Shown here: one piece after another, positions 44,584-53,744 of the stretch
Numbering within the stretch: the first letter of the stretch is position 1
Layout: every line of letters starts with the position of its first letter
DNA from: an uncultured Planctomycetota bacterium
GTDB taxonomy: Bacteria > Planctomycetota > Planctomycetia > Gemmatales > HRBIN36
Direction: 5' to 3'
DNA length: 64,000 nt
NCBI GenBank assembly: GCA_937944855.1
Contig: CALFAY010000001.1
Coordinates: 60,254-124,253, forward strand
Notes under the pieces: model-generated
Told to the model about the DNA's origin: nothing
The model's database searches: none
What the model saw: only the letters and a program-made list of their open reading frames with translations
Program-made: the position numbers and the translations under genes

Positions 44584-44815
44584 TCGCTGAACCGGATCGC
44601 ACTGCCGATCCGCCCGGCAAGCCGCAGTTATAGCCCGCTGGCCCGTGTACTGCAACGGCAGTAGCGATGGGTACCCCACGGGGGAGGACACTCCTGAATC
44701 GGCATGGGCCACCGTCTCTGGAGTGCCTGGCAGGCTGACTACCTGCGTCGAGATGCCACACAGCGGTTTCCCAGTAGCACCCTGGACAAAAGCGACACCT
44801 CCAGCCACAGAGCAT

Positions 44816-44844
44816 TTGACGCTCTAGCCGGGAGTCGCTAGGAT
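44816..44844 (+). promoter_or_regulatory. Putative promoter of rpsB-tsf
   Basis: TTGACG (44816-44821), 17-nt spacer, TAGGAT (44839-44844): a strong sigma70-type match. The transcript would begin near 44851 and have a leader of about 180 nt. Confidence 0.6.
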
Positions 44845-44884
44845 GAGGTTCTTCCCTATCAAGGGGAAAGCAGGTGATGGACCG

Positions 44885-44940
44885 CGCCGGGGATTGCTCC
44901 GGCGGCGAACCAGAATCCGCGGGCAGAAAGCCGCCGCGGG
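44885..44940 (+). promoter_or_regulatory. Structured 5' leader of rpsB
   Basis: Two potential hairpins: CGCCGG (44885-44890) with CCGGCG (44899-44904), and CCGCGGG (44917-44923) with CCGCGGG (44934-44940; core CCGCGG self-complementary). A long structured leader is common for rpsB, where S2 may repress its own mRNA; the sequence here is only suggestive. Confidence 0.4.
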
Positions 44941-45032
44941 CCTGTACAGCTGCGTATTCAGCGGGTGTGCGAATTCGGCAGGTGCGTTGACGAAAGGGGA
45001 CCCATATGCACAAGGAGATAGGAGGTTAGGGC

Positions 45033-45917
45033 GTGGCGATTGTGGCTGTGCAAGACTTGATCCAGGCGGGGGTGCATTACGGACATCGGGCCAGCCGCTG
45101 GAACCCGAAGATGCGGCCCTACATCTACGGCAAACGCAATCTGATCCACATCATCGACCTGCGGGAGACGCTCCGCGGCTTGCTCCGGGCCCGGAAGTAC
45201 CTGACCCAGATCGCCAGCCAGGGCAAGATCATTCTCTTCGTCGGCACCAAGAGGCAGGCCCGCGAAACAATCGAACGGGAAGCGACACGCTGCGGCATGC
45301 CCTACGTCACCGAACGCTGGCTTGGGGGCACCCTGACCAATTTCCGCACCATCCGCAGCCGCCTGCGACGCCTCGAGGAACTCGAGGAGATGGAGAACTC
45401 GGGGGCCATCAACACATTCAGTAAGAAGATGATTTCCTCGTTGCTGCGGGAGAAACGCAAGATTCACCGCAACTTGGCCGGCATCCGCAATATGGATCGG
45501 CTTCCCGAAGCCCTCATCGTCGTCGATCCGCATCGGGAAGACATCGCCGTTAAAGAAGCCCGCAAAATGGGCATCACGACCATCGCCTTGATCGATACCG
45601 ACAGCGATCCAGATCTCGTGGACCTGCCCATCCCCGGCAACGACGACAGCATCCGTTCCATCGAGCTGGTGGTACGTTGTCTGGCTGATGCCCTTGTCGA
45701 AGGGCGGGCTTCTCTTCCCAAGGAAACCGAACAACCGGCCGCTGAAGCATCTGCTGGCGCGCCGGAAGTGCGGGAACGGCCGCGTCCGCCGCGTCGTCCC
45801 CGGACAACGGCTCCACGTCCCGCGGCGGCTGACGGCGACGGTCAAACCGCAGCGGCGGCCGTGGCGTCTTCCGAATCGGGCGATGCTCCGGCGGAACAAT
45901 CCGATGCCGGTTCCTGA
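45033..45917 (+). CDS. rpsB: 30S ribosomal protein S2
   Basis: 294 aa. The first about 228 are normal S2 ([80 protein letters not shown]). The remaining about 65 residues form an Ala/Pro/Arg-rich, low-complexity tail absent from most S2 proteins. Start is GTG 45033 with AGGAGGTTAGGGC before it. tsf follows after 102 bp, the usual bacterial order. Confidence 0.97.
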   Translation: MAIVAVQDLIQAGVHYGHRASRWNPKMRPYIYGKRNLIHIIDLRETLRGLLRARKYLTQIASQGKIILFVGTKRQARETIEREATRCGMPYVTERWLGGTLTNFRTIRSRLRRLEELEEMENSGAINTFSKKMISSLLREKRKIHRNLAGIRNMDRLPEALIVVDPHREDIAVKEARKMGITTIALIDTDSDPDLVDLPIPGNDDSIRSIELVVRCLADALVEGRASLPKETEQPAAEASAGAPEVRERPRPPRRPRTTAPRPAAADGDGQTAAAAVASSESGDAPAEQSDAGS

Positions 45918-46019
45918 CCCGTCTGTGTCGAGCCGGATGCGCTCCTGTGCCTGATACAATATGCTCGGTTGCGGAGGGTCGAGCTACGCCAGCTTCCCTC
46001 TTGAGGAGAGTAAGGACCC

Positions 46020-46865
46020 ATGAGCACGATCAGCGCCGCCGATGTCATGAAGCTCCGGAATCGAACCAACGCCCCGATGATGGAATGCAAAGCGGCTTTG
46101 GAGCAAGCCGGGGGCGACATGGAGAAGGCGATCCAGATCATCCGCGAAAAGAACGCTAAGATCCAGGTTGCCAAGGCCGATCGCGAAGTCGCCGAAGGAC
46201 GCATCGCCATCTTCATCGACCCAGAAAAAGCCGTTGCCGGCATCGTCGAAATGCGGTGCGAAAGCGCCCCGGTGGCCAAGAATGAAGGCTTCATCGAGTT
46301 GTGCAACGCCATTGCCCGGCACGTTGCCCTCAGTTCCACGGTGGCCGAGGACGTCAACACCCTTCTGGCCCAGCCATTCGCCGATGATGGCAAGCGGACC
46401 GTTAACGACCGCATCGCCGAGACGATCGGCCTGATCCGGGAAAACATGAAACCAGCCCGCTTCGTGCAACTGCGGGGAGGACAATTCGGGAGCTACATCC
46501 ACCACGACGGCAGCGTCGGCGTGCTGCTCCAGGTCGAGGGGACCGCAGCCGCTGATCCGCGCTTGCTCCGCGACATCTGCATGCACATCACTGCCAAGCA
46601 GCCCATCGCCGCCACGCGGGAAGAAATCGACCCCGTCGTCGTCGAGCGGGAGCGGGAGATCGCCAAGAGCCAGGCCGCTGCCACCGGCAAACCGGCCAAC
46701 GTCGCCGAGAAGATCGCCGAGGGCAAGCTCAAGACCTGGTTCGCGGAAAACGTGCTCGTCGAGCAGCCGTTCGTCAAGGACGAGTCCAAGACCGTCGGCG
46801 AAATGCTCAAGAATGCCGGGTTGACCGTCAAGCGATTTGTCCGTTTCAAGGTCGGCGAGAAGTGA
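46020..46865 (+). CDS. tsf: Elongation factor Ts
   Basis: 281 aa nucleotide-exchange factor for EF-Tu. UBA-like N-terminus with TNAPMMECKAALEQAGGDMEKAIQIIREK (the TGxxMxxCKxAL region), followed by the core and the C-terminal EKIAEGKLKTWFAENVLVEQPFVKD segment. GAGGAG and AAGGA stand upstream of the ATG. Ends 26 bp from the convergent BBP7 gene. Confidence 0.97.
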   Translation: MSTISAADVMKLRNRTNAPMMECKAALEQAGGDMEKAIQIIREKNAKIQVAKADREVAEGRIAIFIDPEKAVAGIVEMRCESAPVAKNEGFIELCNAIARHVALSSTVAEDVNTLLAQPFADDGKRTVNDRIAETIGLIRENMKPARFVQLRGGQFGSYIHHDGSVGVLLQVEGTAAADPRLLRDICMHITAKQPIAATREEIDPVVVEREREIAKSQAAATGKPANVAEKIAEGKLKTWFAENVLVEQPFVKDESKTVGEMLKNAGLTVKRFVRFKVGEK

Positions 46866-46891
46866 GACGCACCGGCTGACAACCGGCCAGA

Positions 46892-48178
46892 TCAATAGCG
46901 GACTTCCAGTCCTGCGGACAGGCCGAACAGCCAGAATCCGCTGTCGTGGAAGGTGAGCGCGGGCCGCTGCGGTTCGCCGGGCGGAACCGGGACGTTCGGA
47001 TTGATCCCCAAATCGATCTGCTCGCCGACCCGCACCACGCGGTTCCAGTACAGCCACGACAGGCCCGCGTGAAGCCGCAGGTGTTCCAAAAGCTGATAGC
47101 CGACGCGGACACTGCATTCGGGTACTACGCCGAACACGTCGCGGTCCACCAGCCCGGCGTTGGTCGCCTGCGCCAGAATCCCTCCTGGGAAAAACAGGGT
47201 GCGGAATCCGTCCGGCGTCAGGTTGCCGATCCCGGTCACGCCCAGGATGCCGATCTGTTGCTGCGTCACGCCGAGGGAAACCCGTCCGAGAACCTCCGCG
47301 GTCAGCTTTTCCACTTCCCAGCGGGCCTTCAGGCCAAGATAACCGCCGTAGAAGCGGTTGCGGGCGTCAAATTCATCGCTGATGACAGCGGGCAGCATGC
47401 CCAGGTCTCCAGCTGCCAGGTCGCCGTACTGGTCCGCCTCCAGGTGCTCTTCGAGTTCCAGATAGCGAAAACCGACCAGGAGATCGACTCGGCCTTCCGG
47501 CATACAGAGGAGATTGCGAACCACCTGACCTTCGCCGCCGAGAAAGCGTGACGAGTGATAGATGTCCACGGTACCTGTGCGGAAGTCGGGAATGAGCGAT
47601 GCGGTGCTGGCCGGTCGCCCAGTCAACACGTCCACCACGGGCCGGGCAATCACGGGCTGTCCAGGTCCACCGGGCGTGAAGGCGACGAAGTCATCGGCAC
47701 GTTCAGCGGCGAATTGGAAGCCGCCTTCGATGCCCCAGAACTGCTCGAAGTCGAACCACATCCCGCCACGGAACTGTCCGCCGAGCAGGGGGTCAAGATC
47801 GCTTCTTCCTCCGCCGTACAGAAGCACCGTCCCCGGCTCGCCGAGAATCGCCGAGGATCCCGCCGGGCCAGCCGTCACCAGGGGTGGCAGCCGACCCTCC
47901 TTCATCCACCAACTGACAAAGTCGGCCGAGAGCCAGAACGTGTGCGGGTAGCCGCAGTACGCTTCGAACGGATAGATCCGTTGCTCCGGAGCCGCGACCC
48001 CGGAATACGGGTATTCGCTCACCGGCGGCATGGCATGGCCGACTTCGACTTTGGGCACGGCATGGGGCCAGGGACAAGGAATGCTCAGGTAGTAATGCAG
48101 CCAGTAGCCGAGGTCGGCGCGGACCCCGCCCTGGAGACAAAGCAATGTCAACAACGCGAGGAACATCCGGTAGCGCAT
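46892..48178 (-). CDS. BBP7-family outer-membrane beta-barrel protein
   Basis: 428 aa. A signal peptide (MRYRMFLALLTLLCLQGGVRA) leads to alternating amphipathic strands with many aromatic residues, ending in a hydrophobic-tyrosine C-terminus (FGLSAGLEVRY) as in outer-membrane barrels. ASADFVSWWMKEG-type and GFRYLELEEHLEA segments match the BBP7 pattern, a family very abundant in planctomycetes. ATG 48178 is chosen because the signal peptide starts there; the frame upstream is open to 48382 without protein character. Confidence 0.82.
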   Translation of the reverse strand: MRYRMFLALLTLLCLQGGVRADLGYWLHYYLSIPCPWPHAVPKVEVGHAMPPVSEYPYSGVAAPEQRIYPFEAYCGYPHTFWLSADFVSWWMKEGRLPPLVTAGPAGSSAILGEPGTVLLYGGGRSDLDPLLGGQFRGGMWFDFEQFWGIEGGFQFAAERADDFVAFTPGGPGQPVIARPVVDVLTGRPASTASLIPDFRTGTVDIYHSSRFLGGEGQVVRNLLCMPEGRVDLLVGFRYLELEEHLEADQYGDLAAGDLGMLPAVISDEFDARNRFYGGYLGLKARWEVEKLTAEVLGRVSLGVTQQQIGILGVTGIGNLTPDGFRTLFFPGGILAQATNAGLVDRDVFGVVPECSVRVGYQLLEHLRLHAGLSWLYWNRVVRVGEQIDLGINPNVPVPPGEPQRPALTFHDSGFWLFGLSAGLEVRY

Positions 48179-48410
48179 GGCAAAAAGGCCTCGCCAGAGC
48201 CAGTCGTTCCCTAACCGAAGACGGACCCTTCTCGGAAAGTTATCGGCAAATCGGCAGGGTTTTCTGAAAACAACGATCTTGCCGGTCCTTCCATGAGAAC
48301 CCGCCACTTGAGGCTGAAGGCGGCGGGGAAACCTACCCGGCTTGAACGGATGCGGGTAAAATGGCGAAGAAGAGGGGAGCATCCGGCAATCGTGCTGCGG
48401 GGAAGCGGTC

Positions 48411-49118
48411 GTGGCCCTAGTCGCGGTGGATCGGCAATTGCTTCAGCGCTGTCTGACCCGCGAGCCGGGAGCCTGGAATGATTTCGTTGATCGCTTCCTC
48501 GGTCTGATTTACCACGTCATCCACTACACCGCCCACCTGCGCAGTGTTTCTCTTCGCCCGGAGGACGTCGAAGACCTCGCGGCGGAGATCCTCCTTCAGA
48601 TCGTTGCCGACGACTATGCCGTGTTGCGACGCTTTCGGGGCAAGAGCAGCCTGGCAACGTACCTGACCGTCGTGGCCCGGCGGATCTGCATCCACGAATT
48701 GACACGGCGTAGTCAGGCGGCCCGAACGGCCCGGCTGGAGGAAGCGGGGAAGGGCGGTGAACCCGAAGCGCCGCAGACTCCTGCCGCTGGTCTGGACAAC
48801 GTGGAGCTGGCCCACATGTTCGTCCGCCGTTTACCCAAACCAGCTCGCGACGTCGTCCGCTTGTTCTACCTGGAAGGCCGCAGCTACGAGGAAATCAGCA
48901 CGCAGTTGCGGATTCCAGTCAACTCCATAGGACCGATTCTGGCCCGAGCCAAGAAGGCCATGCGAAAGAAAGCCCAGGAAATGGGCCTGATCGAACCTGC
49001 CTCTCCGACCAGGCGGGCCGCAGCGGAATCCCCTCCCGAACCCTCTCCGCCCCCGGCTCCCGATGGCGGCGAGCAGCCCGCACCTGCCTCTTCGAATACC
49101 CCGACTTCCCAGACCTGA
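48411..49118 (+). CDS. ECF-type RNA polymerase sigma factor
   Basis: 235 aa. Region 2 (about 20-95: LRPEDVEDLAAEILLQIVADDYAVLRRFRGKSSLATYLTVVARR) and region 4 (about 133-185: RLFYLEGRSYEEISTQLRIPVNSIGPILARAKKAMRKK) are present. After residue 190 a Pro/Ala/Ser-rich tail of about 45 residues has no fold. No anti-sigma factor is adjacent, so the tail itself may matter for control. Start is GTG 48411. Divergent to the BBP7 gene over 232 bp that show no clear signal; 21 bp upstream of the permease gene. Confidence 0.88.
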   Translation: MALVAVDRQLLQRCLTREPGAWNDFVDRFLGLIYHVIHYTAHLRSVSLRPEDVEDLAAEILLQIVADDYAVLRRFRGKSSLATYLTVVARRICIHELTRRSQAARTARLEEAGKGGEPEAPQTPAAGLDNVELAHMFVRRLPKPARDVVRLFYLEGRSYEEISTQLRIPVNSIGPILARAKKAMRKKAQEMGLIEPASPTRRAAAESPPEPSPPPAPDGGEQPAPASSNTPTSQT

Positions 49119-49139
49119 CTTCACGGGAACCCATCCGCC

Positions 49140-50468
49140 ATGCTCAGCACGCTGCTGGAGCGTTGTTTTGAGTTGAGCAAACGCGGCACCACGGCTGGCC
49201 GGGAGTTCCGCGGAGCATCGGCGACGTTTCTGACTATGTCCTACATCCTGCTGGTCAACCCGTCGATTCTCAAAGTGGCGGGGGTGCCGGAGCAATCGGC
49301 CGTCGCCTGCACGGCTCTTGCCGCCGCAATCTGCTCCATTCTGATGGGTCTGGGGGCCAACTTTCCGGTCGCCCTGGCCAGCGGCATGGGTCTCAACGCC
49401 GTCGTCGCCTTCCAGATCGCACCCCAGGCCGGGTCATGGCAGACGGCGATGGGCTTGGTGTTCTGGGACGGGGTCATCGTCGCTTTTCTGGTGCTGTGCG
49501 GATTGCGGGAAGCCGTGCTGCACGCCATTCCCAGGGATTTGCGGAGAGCGATTGGGGCCGGCATCGGCTTGTTCATCGCCTTTATCGGCGCAGTCAATGC
49601 CCGCTTCGTGATTGTGCCCGCTGGCACGCTGGCGGCTCTGCAGCAAAACCCTTCCGCGGCCATGCCGCCGGTGACGTTCGGCCAGCTGAGCCAGCCGGAA
49701 ACGCAAGTAGCCGTGGTCGGTCTGCTGACGACCGCCTTCTTGCTGGTGCGGAAGGTGCAGGGGGCCTTGGTGCTGGGTATCCTGGCGGCGACGATGACGG
49801 CATATCTCCTCGGCATCGGCCAGTGGCCAGCCAGTTTCGAGCCTCCCAGCTTCGAGAATCTCTTTCAAGCCGACCTCGCCGATGCCCTGCAACTGAAGCT
49901 CGTGCCCTTCCTCTTCGCCATGCTCATGGTGGACTTCTTCGACACGCTCGGCACCGTGACCGCCATCGCCGATCAGAGCGGTCTGGCCGATTCCGACGGT
50001 CGCATTCCACACCTCCGGCGAGTCCTTTTTATCGACGCCATCAGCGCCTCCATCGGCGGCTTGTGCAGCGTCAGTTCGGTGACGAGCTACATCGAATCGG
50101 CCTCGGGCATCGCGGAGGGAGCACGGACCGGCCTGCATTCCGTGTTCGTCGGCCTGTTCTTTGTGGCAGCGATTCTGCTGGCTCCCCTGGCCGTGCTTGT
50201 GCCACCGGCGGCGACCGCTCCAGCCCTCATCGTCGTCGGCTTCCTCATGACCCTGAGCGTCACCCGCATCGAGTTCAGCCATCTGGAAACCGGCATTCCC
50301 GCGTTCCTGACGCTGATCTTCTTGCCGCTCACCTATTCCATCGCCCACGGCATCGGCATCGGATTCGTGACCTACACGCTGATACAACTGCTGTGCGGCA
50401 AATGGCGGGAGGTGCATCCGCTGATGTACGGAACGGCGGCGATGTTCGCGGCGTATTTCATATTCTAA
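49140..50468 (+). CDS. NCS2-family purine permease (AzgA/PbuG-like)
   Basis: 442 aa with 12-14 membrane segments. Family features: REFRGASATFLTMSYILLVNPSIL at the start, GMGLNAVVAFQ, FFDTLGTVTAIADQSG, and SSVTSYIESASGIAEGARTG. Such proteins take up guanine, hypoxanthine or adenine with protons. It lies 21 bp after the sigma factor gene and is likely co-transcribed with it. Purine specificity is a family inference. Confidence 0.9.
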   Translation: MLSTLLERCFELSKRGTTAGREFRGASATFLTMSYILLVNPSILKVAGVPEQSAVACTALAAAICSILMGLGANFPVALASGMGLNAVVAFQIAPQAGSWQTAMGLVFWDGVIVAFLVLCGLREAVLHAIPRDLRRAIGAGIGLFIAFIGAVNARFVIVPAGTLAALQQNPSAAMPPVTFGQLSQPETQVAVVGLLTTAFLLVRKVQGALVLGILAATMTAYLLGIGQWPASFEPPSFENLFQADLADALQLKLVPFLFAMLMVDFFDTLGTVTAIADQSGLADSDGRIPHLRRVLFIDAISASIGGLCSVSSVTSYIESASGIAEGARTGLHSVFVGLFFVAAILLAPLAVLVPPAATAPALIVVGFLMTLSVTRIEFSHLETGIPAFLTLIFLPLTYSIAHGIGIGFVTYTLIQLLCGKWREVHPLMYGTAAMFAAYFIF

Positions 50469-50498
50469 CGAACGTCGGGATGCTCTCGCCCCCTTGAC

Positions 50499-53400
50499 AT
50501 GGATGGCCTCATGCACGTTTGCCAGGGCTTAAACAACGGCGAACAGGCCCTCAACGAGGAGGAGGGTGCCGTCTTTGCCCCGCCTCCCGCGTCGCCCTCA
50601 GCAGCGCTGGCGGCCCTGCATCCCGTCGTCTCGCGGTGGTTTCAGTCCCGGTACGGCTTGCCGACGACGGCGCAGTGCCACGCCTGGCCGCTGATCGCAG
50701 AGGGCCGTCATTTCCTTCTCAGCGCTCCGACCGGCAGCGGCAAGACATGGGCTGCCTTCCTCCCGATCCTCAGTGCCTTGCTCAAGGAACCCCAAAAGGC
50801 GGAACCGGCTGGCGTCCGCTGTGTCTATCTCAGCCCCTTACGGGCGCTGTGCAACGACCTCGAGCGCAGTCTCACCGCTTGTCTGGACGGGCTTGGGCTG
50901 GCCAGGCAGGTTCGTGTGATCCGACGAACTGGGGAGGTCGGACCGGCTCAGCGCTGCCGACTGTGGAGCGAGCCGCCCCAGGTGCTTCTGACAACGCCGG
51001 AATCCCTCGCCTTGTTGCTGACGCACCGAGAAGCGGTTCGGCTCTTCCGCTCCGTCTGCTGGGTGATCGTCGATGAGGTTCACGCCTTCGTGCCAGGCAA
51101 GCGCGGTTGTGACGTGGCATTGACACTGGAGCGGCTAGCGATGCTGGCCCGGAGCGATCCGCAACGCATCGGGCTTTCCGCGACCTGTTCGCCGCTGGCC
51201 GAGGCGGGCCGGTGGCTGGCCGGCACCCATCGCCGAGTCACGCTCGCGGCCATCGAGGAGCACCGGCCTTTGGAGTTGCAGCTTGCCTTCCTTCCGCTGG
51301 AGGAATGCGAGACGAACGGTTTCGTCGCGCCGCTGCTGTCTCGCCTCATTCCGCAACTGCGACAGGCCGGAACTAGCCTGATCTTCACCAACACCCGCAG
51401 CATCGCCGAGCGGCTGGTCTGGTCCCTGCGCCGGGAGATGCCGGAGTGGGCAGGGCAGATCGCCGTGCATCACTCCGCTGTTGCGGGGCGGCGGCGGCAA
51501 GCCGTGGAATGCGAGCTGAAGGCTGGACGACTGCGGGCCGTGGTGACGAGTACCAGTCTGGAACTGGGCATCGACATCGGGAGCGTCGAGCAGGTGATTC
51601 TCGTACATCCCCCGGGGGGAGCGGCCCGGCTGTTGCAGCGTCTGGGACGTTCCGGTCACGCTCCTGGTCGTCCCCGTCGGGGGATTTGCTATGTCAGCCA
51701 TCCGGCCGACCTGATGGAGGCCTATGTGATGCGGGAAGCCGGTCGGACCATGCAACTGGAACCACTGCGTGTGCCCAAGGCCCCGTTGGACGTGCTTTGT
51801 CAACAACTGGTCGGCATGGCGGCGGCTCGGCCGTGGGCAGCGGCGGAGGCGTGGCATCTGGTCCGGAATGCGTATCCCTTTCGCGATCTGCCGTTAGAAG
51901 CATTCGCGGCCTGTCTGGACTACCTGAGCGGATTCTCCCCGGCATCACAAAGCGCCCCGCGGATTCGCTGGGAGGACGGGCGATTCCGGCTCTTCAATCG
52001 TCGGACCCTGCGGATGTACCGGACCAACGTCGGCGTTGTGGGCGACGAGGAGGTGCGGAGCGTGCGGTTGGCCAGCGGCCAGGAACTTGGCGCGCTGAAC
52101 GAGGAATTCGCATCCGGCCTTCAACCGGGGGACCGCTTTCTTCTGGCCGGAAGCTGCTACGAAGTGGCTCGACAGGCGGGGCAGGAAATCACTGTGCAAC
52201 CGGCCGGGGGACTGCCCCGGTTCACCCGCTGGAAGGGTGGACTATGGCGTACGCCGCAGAGCCTCGCCGAAAGCATCTGGCTCTTCCGCCAACAAGCGCG
52301 TGAAATCTTATTCGGCAGTGACAGCATGATGTCACCAGATGAATCGGAGGCTGCGGCCGCCTTGCGGACTTTCCTCAAAGCCCAGGAGACCGTCAGCCAG
52401 ATTCCCGACGACACGGCCATCCTCGTCGAGGTCGCCGGCGCGGAAGACGATGGCTTCTTGTACTCCTTCCATCTCCCGCTCGGTCAGCCGGGCTGCGAAG
52501 CGGTCGGACGGGTCGTGGCCTACCGGCTCCGCGCCCGGCTGCGGGTGGCCGGTCTGCTTGGTTTGACCGTGGCAGTCTCTCGCTCGAAGCCGCTGTCGAA
52601 CGCGGAACTGGTTTCGGCCCTCGATCCCGCTGGTTTCCGCGAGGACCTGGAGCGAGCTTTGCTCGGGACGACGGCCTTAGCCGAGCAATTCCGACGCACT
52701 GCCTGCAACGGCCTGATGTTGCTGCGGAAGCCCTTGGGCCGCCGCCGCACGGTCGGAGGTCGTCACTGGGCTGGTCGCCGGCTGTTTCACTGGCTGCGCT
52801 TCGCGGATCCGCACTTTCCTCTCTTGAGGCAGGCCATTCAGGACACGTTCCTGGGCGTGTGCGATGTCGAATCGGCCGAGCGCTGTCTGCGTCGGCTTCG
52901 AGAGCGGCCGCTGCTGGTCCGTCGCCTGGAAAAACCGTCGCCTTTTGCTGAGGCGTGGGAAGCCCAACGGCTGATGTTCGGTCCGCTGGGCGACGCTTCG
53001 ATCCGATTGCAGACGACCTCCTCGGGCGGATATGGGGTCCGGATCGATCACGACTTGATTCTGACCGCACAACGGGCAGCGGTGTATGTGGCGAGCTTCT
53101 CGGCCGTGATTGCCGATGTGCATCTCGGCTACGACCGGGTCCGTCAGGCGGTCGGCGAAGCGGTACCTTCCTTCGGCTGGTCGGCCCTGCGTCGGCGTCT
53201 GGAAGCGCTGCTCGGCCGATTCCCGCTTCGGCGACTGATCGTAGCCGGCGACCTGGTCGAGAACAGCAGACAAGTCGCGGCAGTCCGGGAACTGAGCGAC
53301 TGGTTGACGAGCCGGGGTGTGGAACTCTGGCTGGTCCCCGGCAACCACGACCGCGGCCTGGGCGGGTGGGAAGGTCTGCGGCTGGCTCCCGACGGCATGC

Positions 53401-53744
53401 GGCTAGGTCGTTGGCTGGTGCGACACACTTATGACGCGAGCCTGCCGCATCCACAGATCATCGGGCATCATCATCCGACCGTGCAGGTTCGGGATCAACC
53501 CCGGCCGGTTCCCTGCTATCTGGTGCGTTCCGGACTGATTATCCTACCGTCGTCGTCTGAAGATGCGGCCGGGATGCGCATGACGACGGCGGGCAGCTTT
53601 CGTGGCTTCATTTGTCATGCCATCGTCGGAGATGAAGTGCGGACGGTCGCCGGTCACTCGCTCCCCGAACCCATGCGGCTGACTTCGTCCTCGCCGGGCA
53701 GGCCGAAGGAAATGACCGACCCGTATTGGCTCTTCGGGAAGTAG
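50499..53744 (+). CDS. Fused Lhr-type DEXH helicase and PdeM-like phosphoesterase
   Basis: 1081 aa in one frame. Residues about 35-860 are an Lhr-type superfamily 2 helicase: Walker A SAPTGSGKT (75-83), DEVH (192-195), SATCSP, TSTSLELGIDIGSVEQV and QRLGRSGHAPG, then the Lhr core. Residues about 860-1081 are a calcineurin-like phosphoesterase: D873/H875 (IADVHLG), D918 (AGDLVEN), N949/H950/D951 (PGNHD), and GHHH at 989-992. Elsewhere the two are separate genes of the ligase-associated DNA-repair group (Lhr with PdeM). No DNA ligase or ligase-associated exonuclease is adjacent. There is no visible ribosome binding site at ATG 50499. Its 3' 91 bp overlap the convergent PQQ gene. Confidence 0.9.
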   Translation: MDGLMHVCQGLNNGEQALNEEEGAVFAPPPASPSAALAALHPVVSRWFQSRYGLPTTAQCHAWPLIAEGRHFLLSAPTGSGKTWAAFLPILSALLKEPQKAEPAGVRCVYLSPLRALCNDLERSLTACLDGLGLARQVRVIRRTGEVGPAQRCRLWSEPPQVLLTTPESLALLLTHREAVRLFRSVCWVIVDEVHAFVPGKRGCDVALTLERLAMLARSDPQRIGLSATCSPLAEAGRWLAGTHRRVTLAAIEEHRPLELQLAFLPLEECETNGFVAPLLSRLIPQLRQAGTSLIFTNTRSIAERLVWSLRREMPEWAGQIAVHHSAVAGRRRQAVECELKAGRLRAVVTSTSLELGIDIGSVEQVILVHPPGGAARLLQRLGRSGHAPGRPRRGICYVSHPADLMEAYVMREAGRTMQLEPLRVPKAPLDVLCQQLVGMAAARPWAAAEAWHLVRNAYPFRDLPLEAFAACLDYLSGFSPASQSAPRIRWEDGRFRLFNRRTLRMYRTNVGVVGDEEVRSVRLASGQELGALNEEFASGLQPGDRFLLAGSCYEVARQAGQEITVQPAGGLPRFTRWKGGLWRTPQSLAESIWLFRQQAREILFGSDSMMSPDESEAAAALRTFLKAQETVSQIPDDTAILVEVAGAEDDGFLYSFHLPLGQPGCEAVGRVVAYRLRARLRVAGLLGLTVAVSRSKPLSNAELVSALDPAGFREDLERALLGTTALAEQFRRTACNGLMLLRKPLGRRRTVGGRHWAGRRLFHWLRFADPHFPLLRQAIQDTFLGVCDVESAERCLRRLRERPLLVRRLEKPSPFAEAWEAQRLMFGPLGDASIRLQTTSSGGYGVRIDHDLILTAQRAAVYVASFSAVIADVHLGYDRVRQAVGEAVPSFGWSALRRRLEALLGRFPLRRLIVAGDLVENSRQVAAVRELSDWLTSRGVELWLVPGNHDRGLGGWEGLRLAPDGMRLGRWLVRHTYDASLPHPQIIGHHHPTVQVRDQPRPVPCYLVRSGLIILPSSSEDAAGMRMTTAGSFRGFICHAIVGDEVRTVAGHSLPEPMRLTSSSPGRPKEMTDPYWLFGK

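Larger units (their letters stand above)
44584..45032. other. Intergenic control region between lpxK and rpsB
   Basis: 449 bp between divergent genes. It holds the rpsB promoter-like element (44816-44844) and the structured leader (44885-44940). No further gene is convincing. The lpxK promoter should also lie here, but I do not see a clear one. Confidence 0.6.

Noticed and set aside
44584..44808. N-terminal extension of LpxK
   Set aside because: It would add 75 residues absent from the family and cross toward the rpsB control region.
48179..48382. N-terminal extension of the BBP7 gene
   Set aside because: The signal peptide begins at 48178; the extension has no protein character.
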